From contig NZ_JRLV01000007.1 in the NCBI RefSeq assembly GCF_000769915.1, positions 156,362 to 220,361 on the forward strand: DNA of 64,000 bases, read 5' to 3'. Origin of the DNA: Flavobacterium beibuense F44-8 (GTDB taxonomy: Bacteria; Bacteroidota; Bacteroidia; Flavobacteriales; Flavobacteriaceae). This document shows positions 36,623 through 44,942 of this stretch, piece after piece. The position numbers and the translations under genes were made by a program. Position 1 is the first letter of the stretch, and every line of letters starts with the position of its first letter. The notes beneath the pieces are model-generated. The model saw only the letters and a program-made list of their open reading frames with translations. It ran no database searches and was not told the origin of the DNA.

Positions 36623-38338
36623 TTGATGAAAAAAATAGCAATAACAACTCTGTTAATTATTTTATCATTTAATCAGTCTTCAGCTCAAAAGCCTAAGACA
36701 AATAATAAACAAGAGCCAGTCTTTTCAGAATTCACCTATCTGGGAAAGGATGATATTTATGATGAAAACCCTTTAAAGGCCGATGAATTTTATACTCCCA
36801 TACTACAAGGCTGTTATCCTGATCCAAGTATTACCCGCAAAGGAAATGATTACTATCTGGTAAATTCTTCGTTTGCTATGTTTCCGGGAGTGCCGATTTT
36901 TCATTCTACCGATTTGGTAAACTGGAAACAGATAGGACATGTACTGGACAGGGAATCCCAGCTTAAAGTAGAAGATTCACGAATATCGGGTGGTGTCTAT
37001 GCTCCTGATATTAAGTACAATCCCTATAATGATACTTTTTATATGATAACTACAGAGATTGCAGGGGGAATGGGGAATATAGTGGTAAAAACAAAAGACC
37101 CTTCTAAAAGCTGGAGTGACCCGTTTAAACTTAATTTTGAAGGAATAGATCCGTCATTATTTTTTGATGATAATGGTAAAGCTTATCTGGTACACAATGA
37201 TGCCCCGGATAAGGGAACAGAACTATATCAGGGACACAGGGTAATAAAAATATGGGAATATGATTTGCAGAAAGATCAGGTGATTCCTAATTCAGATAAG
37301 ATTATTGTTAACGGCGGGACAGACATTACTCAAAAACCTATTTGGATTGAAGGACCTCATATCTATAAAAAGAACAACAAATATTACCTTATGTGTGCCG
37401 AAGGCGGGACAGGTGACTGGCATAGTGAGGTAATTTTTGTAAGTGATAATCCTACCGGTCCTTATATTCCTGCAAAAAACAACCCTATACTTACCCAACG
37501 TTATTTTGCAAAAGACAGGACAAATAAAGTAGACTGGGCAGGACATGCAGATCTTGTGGAAACTGTTGACGGAAATTATTACGGGGTATTTCTTGCTGTT
37601 CGTCCTAACGAAAAACAACGTGTAAATACAGGTCGTGAAACATTTATTCTCCCGGTAGACTGGAGCGGAGAGTTCCCTGTATTTGAGAACGGTCTCGTAC
37701 CTTTAAAACCTTCATTAAAATTACCTAATGGTGTTGAGAATAAAACAGGAAAAGCAGGATACTTGCCTAATGGAAATTTTAATTTTACTGATAATTTTAC
37801 TTCTAATGAGTTAGATTATCGCTGGATTGGCGTAAGAGGGCCAAGAGAAAAGTTTATAATAACAGGAAAAAATGGTTTAACTATCACTCCTTTTAAAACA
37901 AATATTAAAGCAACTGCTCCTACCTCTACCCTGTTTTACAGACAACAACATACCTCTTTTGAAGCAACAGTAAAACTATCATACAAACCCAAATCAGAAA
38001 AAGACCTCGCTGGTATTACTTGTTTTCAGAATGAAAAGTTTAATTATGTATTTGGGGTTACCAAAAAAGGACAGGATTATTACCTTGTACTAGAGAGAAC
38101 AGAAAATGGAAAATCGACAGTTATTGCCAGTCAAAAAACAGACATAAACAATCAGTTATATCTGCAGGTAACTGCAAAAGGAAATGACTATAGCTTTAAT
38201 TACTCCTTTAACGGCAATACATTTAATAACTTTGGAGGAACCATGTCTGGCGATATTCTTTCAACTGATATTGCAGGAGGATTTACAGGAAATCTTATTG
38301 GTTTATATGCTACGAGTTCAAACGATATTTTGCCTTAA
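36623..38338 (+). CDS. GH43 family beta-xylosidase with C-terminal concanavalin-like domain
   Basis: The 571-residue protein has a signal peptide (ends SSAQ) and a GH43 propeller with base Asp in GCYPDPSIT, second Asp in EGIDPSLFF and acid Glu in IWIEGPHIYK. After about residue 385 a beta-sandwich domain (NFTDNFTSNELDYRWIGVR to TGNLIGLYATS) follows, as in GH43 proteins acting on xylan side chains or xylo-oligosaccharides. The protein stops at SSNDILP, slightly earlier than the usual FDW-containing tail of this domain, so its last strand may be lost. It is the last gene before the ssrA-like repeat. Confidence 0.88.
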   Translation: MMKKIAITTLLIILSFNQSSAQKPKTNNKQEPVFSEFTYLGKDDIYDENPLKADEFYTPILQGCYPDPSITRKGNDYYLVNSSFAMFPGVPIFHSTDLVNWKQIGHVLDRESQLKVEDSRISGGVYAPDIKYNPYNDTFYMITTEIAGGMGNIVVKTKDPSKSWSDPFKLNFEGIDPSLFFDDNGKAYLVHNDAPDKGTELYQGHRVIKIWEYDLQKDQVIPNSDKIIVNGGTDITQKPIWIEGPHIYKKNNKYYLMCAEGGTGDWHSEVIFVSDNPTGPYIPAKNNPILTQRYFAKDRTNKVDWAGHADLVETVDGNYYGVFLAVRPNEKQRVNTGRETFILPVDWSGEFPVFENGLVPLKPSLKLPNGVENKTGKAGYLPNGNFNFTDNFTSNELDYRWIGVRGPREKFIITGKNGLTITPFKTNIKATAPTSTLFYRQQHTSFEATVKLSYKPKSEKDLAGITCFQNEKFNYVFGVTKKGQDYYLVLERTENGKSTVIASQKTDINNQLYLQVTAKGNDYSFNYSFNGNTFNNFGGTMSGDILSTDIAGGFTGNLIGLYATSSNDILP

Positions 38339-38573
38339 ATTATATTAAAATAAACAAGAACATTAAATCTCTAAAAAATTAAAACTTATCTTACATAAAG
38401 CAGGCTAATTTCTTTAATCATGCATAAAATGTTTTGAAATTTGTGCTGTAAGGTTCACTCTACGGGATAATCGCTACCTCATATATGTTTATTAATACGC
38501 CATAAAATTATCTTAAATTATAAATACCATTGTTCTGAAAGCTTTACCAGCACTAGCAAATCTTTTATAAAAA
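38339..38573. other. gene-free stretch after the GH43 gene
   Basis: This AT-rich stretch has no reading frame of note and no recognised RNA. With the repeat at 38574-38637 and the terminator after it, it forms the 400-base gap between the xylan genes and the next region. It may be the remains of an island end. Confidence 0.4.
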
Positions 38574-38637
38574 GTTCGACATTAGTCCCGTTGACTCCCC
38601 AAAAGCCTTTTGCTAATAGCAAAAAGGCTTTTTTTAT
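38574..38637 (+). repeat. decayed copy of the ssrA 3' end plus terminator (possible attachment-site repeat)
   Basis: CAAAAGCCTTTTGCTAATAG at 38600-38619 and the next five bases are identical to the ssrA terminator at 8403-8427. The right arm differs by one extra A. Upstream, GTTCGA then TCCCG and GACTCC line up with the T-loop, T-stem and acceptor bases of ssrA, with a five-base insertion and some changes. It is in the same orientation as ssrA, 30 kb away. Confidence 0.6.
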
Positions 38638-38690
38638 TGCATTAAATATAAAACTAACATTTTATGAGTTTTAAAAAAAATTTAATAAAA

Positions 38691-38720
38691 AACTCCGTTC
38701 CCATATAAGAAAACGGAGTT
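38691..38720 (-). terminator. terminator of the T9SS-substrate gene
   Basis: AACTCCGTT (38691-38699) pairs with AACGGAGTT (38712-38720). Read leftward the stem is followed by TTTTATTAAATTTTTTTT. It lies 22 bases after the stop of the gene at 38743-41178. Confidence 0.82.
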
Positions 38721-38742
38721 CAATTACAGCTTAAAGGGACTC

Positions 38743-41178
38743 TTACCTTATCATACAACGTGTTTGGTAAACTTTACCATCTACAGTTGTCACATTCATC
38801 ATGTAAATCCCTTCGGGAAGATTAATGTTAGCTAAAAGCAGTTCTTTTCCGGAAGTTTGTTTTTTATACCCGCTGCTTACTATAGTTCTTCCTAACATGT
38901 CTGTAAATGTTACGTGTTTCACCTCAGTATCTTCCGGCAATACTATAGTGGTGAATCCTTTAAAAGGATTGGGATAATTAAATATATTTGTGTGTAGTGT
39001 TTCAAATTCAGGAACCGATAGAGTTTGAACTCCAAAGCTCATGTCGCTCACGGTTATGTCAAAATTTTCAGTAGCCGTGTACCCACTTATTACAGAGAAT
39101 ACAATGCTCCTTACCCTCTCCCCGTTAAACGACTCTCCCTGTAAATTTTGAAAAGCCGATAAAGGTATACTAACTCCTGTACCCTCACTGTGAGCAGGTA
39201 ACTGATAGATTAACCTGTTTTCCCAATCAGTTAGGTTTTCTGTAACCAAAACTACCTCAACAGTATGAGAGTTTTGCAGGGTAAAATTAAGGGCTTCATA
39301 ATCACTTACATCCAGTGTAAGCTCTCCCGCCAATATATTCCTGAAAAGATTTACAGTACCGCTGGTCTGTCCGGTTAAGGAAGCATTTCTTTCTATATTA
39401 TAACCCTCCTGCGCTACCTGTTCATAAGGTTGTACAGTGAAGGAAGTAATACCGGTAACCTGAGCATCATAATCAACTCCCCAAGGACCATCTGCCAGAT
39501 ACAGCGCATCTGTTCTAACCGATTCGGGTGTGTTAACCGAAAAACCAATATCAAATAAGCTTCCTGTTTGTACCACAAGACTTTGATTATAATCTCCTGT
39601 AAGTATACTTCCTTCGGTAATATTCTCTACATCTGCCTGTTCTGTTATTCTTTTATTTCCTTCAAAATTCAGGTTTAACGATGCTGTTTTGTTTACTATT
39701 TCAAGGTCAAGGCTACCATCCTTATAAATACCGTTTTTCACAAACACCTGCGGTATTCTGTTTTCAACCTCAACATAGGTTACTGTATTATCTTCGGCTA
39801 ACTGGGTTAAAATATAGTTGGTTATACTGCTTACCTGCCCCATATTACTACCCCATACCTGAAAGTTAAGATAATCTCCTGCCGGATACTGACCTATATT
39901 CCAGTAACTGTGTAAATAGCTTATCGTTTCGGTTTGCTGTATTGAAAAAGTAAGGGCATATTCGGTTATGCCGTTAGCTCGTTTTATTTTAGACATAATC
40001 AGTTCATGCCCCTGAAGTTTAATAGTGCGGACATCCTCCAGAGACGAACCGTTAAGCCTGTCGCATATTGCTTTAGAGTGGTCGTAAACACCACCTGTAG
40101 TTTGTGTTGCCAGGGCTGCAGCTACCCTTTCTGCCCCCGAATAATAATCTACCGAAAACACCTGCTCTGCATTGGTGATTTGGGTTAAATCTTCAGGGCT
40201 TGAAACATAAGGTGTTTCTGTGCCAAACATCCCTGTTGTTGGTAACAGTGCCGAAAAGTTTACTGTTTGACCGTTTTTTAAAATGCTGTTAGATGACACA
40301 TACGGGTTTTGTAATTGTTTCCTGTTAAGGAAACTATTGTTTTTAGCCCTTGTAAAGTTCCTGTTAGCAATAAGCCCTGCCAGGCTACCGTTACTTTCAA
40401 GTCCGCCATCGTTGGCAGAAGAAACGTCATTAGCGCTATCCACATCGGCTACATTAACCAGTTTCATAGCCGTGTAAGGATTTGAGGTTACATAAAAAAC
40501 CACATCATTAAAATCGTTATCACAGCTTTGGTAATCCCTTCTTATGTCTTCAAAACTTAAAAGTACTCTTTCATTTTCAGGATCAGAAAGTAATACATTA
40601 TGATGACGTAATTCGGGATCTGCTTCGGGGTTAAAATCAGGGTTAGAAAACAACTGCCACGCACCTCCGGTTACGGCACTTCCGTTCCATCCGTTAGCAA
40701 GCAGTACCCAGCCAATCCCTGTACCTGCAGGAAAGGTTCCTATTTTAACCTTGTTTCCGGCAGATAATCCGCCACCATATCCACCTTCGGAGGCATTAGG
40801 GAAAATAATAGTAATGTCTTGCGGCTGCGGAGCCGATGTATACGGATTGTTTATATCATAAGTATAAAACCCCAATACGTTTTTATAACCGGCACCTTCC
40901 TTTACAAAGGTTACCCACACATCGGCAGCTTCCAGCAGCTCAATATCAGTATCATATCCTGCCGATATATATTGTGGGTTGTATATTGGTACCGGATAGC
41001 TTTCCGGTAATGAATTGTTTACTAAATTGTGTGTTGCCTGTGTTACCACATCACCCGGTGACTCCAGATATAAGGGAACTCCTAAAGAGTTATACTCTCC
41101 TAAAAACTGGTAGTTTTGCCCAAAAGCAAAAGAACAGCACATCATTATAGATAATAGTAGTAATATTTTCATAATCAT
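38743..41178 (-). CDS. T9SS-secreted surface protein with DUF4114-like domain
   Basis: The 811-residue protein has a signal peptide (ends FAFGQ) and a C-terminal type A sorting domain of the type IX secretion system (NIFNYPNPFKGFTTIVLPE, LPEGIYMMNVTT, last about 80 residues), so it is exported to the cell surface. Around residues 140-230 a DUF4114-like block ends in CDNDFNDVVFYV, an acidic putative calcium loop. The middle (about 560-720) looks like a beta-sandwich carbohydrate-binding domain. No enzyme motif is seen. The neighbour upstream is a TPR/beta-barrel protein, so it may be a matrix or adhesion protein of the same surface system. Confidence 0.83.
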   Translation of the reverse strand: MIMKILLLLSIMMCCSFAFGQNYQFLGEYNSLGVPLYLESPGDVVTQATHNLVNNSLPESYPVPIYNPQYISAGYDTDIELLEAADVWVTFVKEGAGYKNVLGFYTYDINNPYTSAPQPQDITIIFPNASEGGYGGGLSAGNKVKIGTFPAGTGIGWVLLANGWNGSAVTGGAWQLFSNPDFNPEADPELRHHNVLLSDPENERVLLSFEDIRRDYQSCDNDFNDVVFYVTSNPYTAMKLVNVADVDSANDVSSANDGGLESNGSLAGLIANRNFTRAKNNSFLNRKQLQNPYVSSNSILKNGQTVNFSALLPTTGMFGTETPYVSSPEDLTQITNAEQVFSVDYYSGAERVAAALATQTTGGVYDHSKAICDRLNGSSLEDVRTIKLQGHELIMSKIKRANGITEYALTFSIQQTETISYLHSYWNIGQYPAGDYLNFQVWGSNMGQVSSITNYILTQLAEDNTVTYVEVENRIPQVFVKNGIYKDGSLDLEIVNKTASLNLNFEGNKRITEQADVENITEGSILTGDYNQSLVVQTGSLFDIGFSVNTPESVRTDALYLADGPWGVDYDAQVTGITSFTVQPYEQVAQEGYNIERNASLTGQTSGTVNLFRNILAGELTLDVSDYEALNFTLQNSHTVEVVLVTENLTDWENRLIYQLPAHSEGTGVSIPLSAFQNLQGESFNGERVRSIVFSVISGYTATENFDITVSDMSFGVQTLSVPEFETLHTNIFNYPNPFKGFTTIVLPEDTEVKHVTFTDMLGRTIVSSGYKKQTSGKELLLANINLPEGIYMMNVTTVDGKVYQTRCMIR

Positions 41179-41258
41179 ATACTTTTGAGTTTGTTTGTTA
41201 TAACAAATTTATATAGCTAAAGTGCTGACGGTATGATTATTCGATTATACAAAAGCTG

Positions 41259-41292
41259 TTAAAGACGAAAGGCTTTTATCTTTCGTTTAACG
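41259..41292 (-). terminator. imperfect hairpin after the TPR/beta-barrel gene
   Basis: TTAAAGACGAAAG (41259-41271) pairs with CTTTCGTTTAA (41280-41290) with a two-base bulge. It lies right after the stop at 41296. The following bases are not a clean T run, so it may be a weak terminator. Confidence 0.4.
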
Positions 41293-41295
41293 GAC

Positions 41296-43371
41296 TTATT
41301 TAGCTTTACCCCTGATAAACAATGGTTTGGAAGTAAGGTACCATTTTAAACGGAAACCAAGCTCTGTATAAGTAAAACCGGCTGCCGTGGTAGAAGCAAT
41401 ATTACTGTGTAGTCCATAAAGGTTTATAAGCAAACGATGGGAGAACTTATAGCCTATTTTTCCCTGCAGCCTGTAAGTAGCCTGTTTTTGGTCGCTTTCT
41501 ATAAACTGATACCCTACAGCCCCATTAAGGTTATAAAACAAACTTTTAGGTTCGGCTACCTGTTCATCCTTTAGGAAATCTACAAAAACCTCCCCTACAT
41601 TAAATCGTTTTGGGCTAAAGTATACCTCCGGCCTGCGTTCCTGAAAACTGATATACTGGTAATTTATACCTGCCTTTAAAACAGGAGCATACATAAAGTT
41701 ATAGTACAGCGAAGTGAATAACAGGTTGCGGTCGTTACCGTCACTTTGGGAAGTGTAATAGTATTGTGTAAACCACCCCAGGTTAAAGTTTGTACCTACG
41801 TTGTAGTTTATATACATATTATCGGCAGTAATTTCACTATCAATCAGGTCGGCATTAAAGTTTTGTATATCGCGTTTATATCCTATTTCGGCATCGTGCA
41901 TTTTAAAAGGCTTTACTTTAAAAAACACATCGGCAAGAAACTGACTGTAGCTGTTATTAAACGAACTCGCATTACTGCTACCCAAAGCAAGGTTAAAGCT
42001 AAGTTTTGGCAGTGCCTGAAACTGCATTCCTATTTTAAAATCGTTAGTTTCGGCCTCAACATTCGTATTATCGTTTTTTGTTTTCCTGTACTGATAAAAA
42101 CCGTTAAATGTAATTTTTGTACTCACAGGGACTGACAATGAAGTATTAGTATAATAAGCCCTGTTCTTACCATTATCAAAAGAATATCCCAACTTCTCTT
42201 CCACAAAAGGAGAATAAGTAATATTAAGCTTTTGAAGGAAAGCTTCGGCATCTTTTTGATTCTTGAATATATCCAGGGTTTTATTAGCAGCCGAATAAGC
42301 CTCTACAGGTTTACCATCGGCAAAATAAGCATTAGCTATACCAAGGTTCCCATCAAACGAAAGTGAATCCTGAGCCAGTATGTTCTCGTAATCATTAATA
42401 CTTTGCCTGTAATCGCTTTTATACATGCCTAAAGTAGCCGAAGCAGCCAGTACATAACCTTCGTTAGGGTTTACAGCCCTTTCCTTTTCAATGGCTGCTT
42501 CTGCCTCTTTAAATTTACGGTTCCAGATAAGCGCCTGTATGTGCCTTTCTTTAGCTAGTTTTAAGACCATCTCATCATTAACATTTTTAGCTTTTTCTAA
42601 AGCCTTGTTTGCCCATACCAGTGCTTTTTTATCTTTACCGTTTATATGATCTGCCAGAGAATATCCTGCCATTGCGACAACACTGTCGTTAGCATTTACA
42701 GCTATTTTAGAATAGGTATCTTTGGCCACATCTGTTTGTTTGGTAATCAAATATATGTTTGCTTTATTTAGCAGTGTATCCTTATCATTTGGAAAATCTT
42801 TCAGGTTATCATCCAGCATAAGCTGTGCTTCCTCATATTGTTTTTCCTGAACCAGCATAGCCGAATATCCCAAACGAATGTATTTTCTGGAAACCATAGC
42901 ATTTGCATTGCCGGGAGAAACATCAAGAGCCTTATTTACATAGCTTAATGCTTCGGGATATTCTTTAAGATTGGATAATGTATTAGCATAGCCTAAAAGT
43001 GCCGGAAAGCTTTCCGGCTGTTTTTCTATAAGCCCCGCGTAAAAAACTTTGGCTTCACTGTATTTTTTATTCCACAGCAGTGATTCGGCATAATTAAGTT
43101 CTATTTCAAAATCATCCGGATACTGCTCCAGCATTGTAGTAAAAATAGCATTGGCTTTAGCGGGGTTACCATTTAAGCCCACAGCCCTGCCGTAACAAAG
43201 GTTGGCAGTTTTATTATCGGGATAATTCTTCAAAACATTTTCAAAGAAAGTTTCGGCCTGTGCAAACCTGCCCGTTTCAAGATGAGTAAAGCCTTCCTGC
43301 ATATTTTGTGACCATGCAGTTAAACAAAACAGGTATGATAATACATAAGTAAGGTGTTTAAAATACTTCAT
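41296..43371 (-). CDS. TPR-repeat outer-membrane beta-barrel protein (PgaA/BcsC-like layout)
   Basis: From the ATG at 43371 the protein has 691 residues and a signal peptide (MKYFKHLTYVLSYLFCLTAWSQ). A longer frame to 43452 would put another hydrophobic stretch ahead. Residues about 25-400 are tetratricopeptide repeats (for example GFTHLETGRFAQAETFFENV, ALSYVNKALDVSPGNANAM). The last 270 residues alternate in the manner of an outer-membrane barrel and end with an aromatic strand (LGFRLKWYL). A periplasmic TPR scaffold joined to a barrel is the design of exopolysaccharide exporters such as PgaA and BcsC. Together with glycosyltransferase genes nearby this suggests polymer export, which is inference. 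Confidence 0.75.
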   Translation of the reverse strand: MKYFKHLTYVLSYLFCLTAWSQNMQEGFTHLETGRFAQAETFFENVLKNYPDNKTANLCYGRAVGLNGNPAKANAIFTTMLEQYPDDFEIELNYAESLLWNKKYSEAKVFYAGLIEKQPESFPALLGYANTLSNLKEYPEALSYVNKALDVSPGNANAMVSRKYIRLGYSAMLVQEKQYEEAQLMLDDNLKDFPNDKDTLLNKANIYLITKQTDVAKDTYSKIAVNANDSVVAMAGYSLADHINGKDKKALVWANKALEKAKNVNDEMVLKLAKERHIQALIWNRKFKEAEAAIEKERAVNPNEGYVLAASATLGMYKSDYRQSINDYENILAQDSLSFDGNLGIANAYFADGKPVEAYSAANKTLDIFKNQKDAEAFLQKLNITYSPFVEEKLGYSFDNGKNRAYYTNTSLSVPVSTKITFNGFYQYRKTKNDNTNVEAETNDFKIGMQFQALPKLSFNLALGSSNASSFNNSYSQFLADVFFKVKPFKMHDAEIGYKRDIQNFNADLIDSEITADNMYINYNVGTNFNLGWFTQYYYTSQSDGNDRNLLFTSLYYNFMYAPVLKAGINYQYISFQERRPEVYFSPKRFNVGEVFVDFLKDEQVAEPKSLFYNLNGAVGYQFIESDQKQATYRLQGKIGYKFSHRLLINLYGLHSNIASTTAAGFTYTELGFRLKWYLTSKPLFIRGKAK

Positions 43372-43739
43372 AATACTGTTTTTTATTTGGTTTGATAACT
43401 GCAAGTTAATTACTAAGGTTAAAAAAATAATCCACAGTAACTTACCACTCATCGGATCTAAAAAGCATTTTACAGAAAGATAAGTAATTATAACTGCTTA
43501 TACTACAGCTTCTCTCCTTAATTTTTGATAAAAAATTATGTAAATAACTGATATACAAACCAAATATCAGCTTATTTATATAGCCTTAATGATTATTACA
43601 GTGCTTTTCAGCTACACTTATTCTTTTATCATTACTCAGGTTACATTCATCTAAAGTAACCTTCCGCTAAACGAAAACAGGCCGTAATGCCTTCTACACA
43701 GCAGTAACTTTAAACTAATAATCTTAAATACAAACACTT
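43372..43739. other. divergent intergenic region, TPR/barrel and GT4 genes
   Basis: The 368 bases between the two divergent genes should hold both promoters. No gene is seen. CTAAACGAAAACAGG near 43672 loosely resembles the CG-centred sites elsewhere but is not a palindrome. No clear -7/-33 pair was found. Confidence 0.4.
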
Positions 43740-44942
43740 ATGAAAATCGCAGTTGTAACTTCTTTCCCCCCAAGTAAAGTAACTTTAAATGAGTACGGGT
43801 ATCATTTAGTAAAGAATTTTGTAAATAAGAATGATATTACCGAACTACTATTACTAACCGATAAAACAAAAGCTCTCAAACAGCTTGATTTTGATAATAG
43901 CCATAAGGTAAAAGTGAATGAATGCTGGTCATTTAACAGCTACCTTAGTTTTTTCACTATACTGAAAACAATTTTAAAGGAAAGACCCGATGCAGTACTG
44001 TTCAATCTTCAGTTCTTAAAGTTTGGAAGTAAAAAAATACCGGCAGCAATGGGACTGATGCTTCCTATGTTGTTAAGACTTATAGGTATTTCAACTATTG
44101 TACTGCTACATAATATAATGGAAGAAGTAGATTTAACCAAAGCGGGTTTCTCTAAAGGCGGACTACAGAAAAAAATATACTCCTTTATAGGTACAAACCT
44201 CACAAAATGCCTCCTTAAATCTGACAGGGTAGCTGTTACCATTCAAAAGTATGTAGAAACATTAAATGAAAAGTATAAAGCTGCTAATGTTACACTTATC
44301 CCTCATGGTTCTTTTGAAATGGTTAAGTCACCTAATTTCGATTTGCAGCAGGGGCCTAAAAAAATAATGGCTTTTGGTAAGTTTGGTACTTATAAAAAAG
44401 TTGAAATAATGATAGAAGCAGCCCAACAACTTCGTGAAAGGATAAATGAAGAAATTGAAGTTGTTATTGCAGGAACCGATAGCCCTAACACACCGGGATA
44501 TCTTGACTCAGTGCAAAAAAAATACAGCCATGTAAAAGGTATAACCTTTACAGGGTATGTTGAAGAAAATGATGTAGAGCGTATTTTTACAGAAAGTACA
44601 GTTGTAGTATTCCCTTATACCGCTACAACCGGTAGCAGTGGTGTATTACACCAGGCAGGAAGTTATGGTAAAGCTGTTGTAATGCCTGATTTAGGAGACC
44701 TTGCTTTACTGGTGGAAGACGAAGGTTATAAAGGCGAGTTTTTTAACCCTACGAGTTCTTCTTCCCTATCTCTTGCTATTGAAAACATTTTAGTGAACGA
44801 CAGCTATCGTAAAGAACTGGCTGTAGCCAACTATAAAGCTGCAAAAGCACTTTCGATGGAAAGAATTACCGAAATGTATCTGGAAGAATTCAGAAACATT
44901 GAAGAAGTTAAATTTGGTAAATCACTTATTAGTAATATATAA
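43740..44942 (+). CDS. GT4-family glycosyltransferase
   Basis: The 400-residue protein has the GT-B layout: N-terminal KIAVVTSFPPSK with a glycine/histidine region (NEYGYHLVKNF), a middle IVLLHNIMEE, and a C-terminal half with VTLIPHGSFE, KIMAFGKFGTYKK, EVVIAGTDSPN, GITFTGYVEENDVERIF and FPYTATTGSSGVLHQAGSYGKAVV, which matches the nucleotide-sugar-binding end of GT4 enzymes. Donor and acceptor cannot be told. It converges with and overlaps the last 21 bases of the GH5-like gene. Its context suggests a role in making a surface glycan. Confidence 0.85.
   Translation: MKIAVVTSFPPSKVTLNEYGYHLVKNFVNKNDITELLLLTDKTKALKQLDFDNSHKVKVNECWSFNSYLSFFTILKTILKERPDAVLFNLQFLKFGSKKIPAAMGLMLPMLLRLIGISTIVLLHNIMEEVDLTKAGFSKGGLQKKIYSFIGTNLTKCLLKSDRVAVTIQKYVETLNEKYKAANVTLIPHGSFEMVKSPNFDLQQGPKKIMAFGKFGTYKKVEIMIEAAQQLRERINEEIEVVIAGTDSPNTPGYLDSVQKKYSHVKGITFTGYVEENDVERIFTESTVVVFPYTATTGSSGVLHQAGSYGKAVVMPDLGDLALLVEDEGYKGEFFNPTSSSSLSLAIENILVNDSYRKELAVANYKAAKALSMERITEMYLEEFRNIEEVKFGKSLISNI

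Noticed and set aside
8440..38573. Integrase, transposase or other mobility gene inside the putative island
   Set aside because: Every sizeable gene was assigned to sugar use or regulation; none has tyrosine-recombinase, serine-recombinase or DDE motifs.
41746..42135. 129-codon rightward reading frame
   Set aside because: Antisense to the beta-barrel part of the TPR protein, with no recognisable motif.
43660..43690. CTAAACGAAAACAGG as a further LacI-type site
   Set aside because: The right half does not mirror the left and the CG centre is missing.
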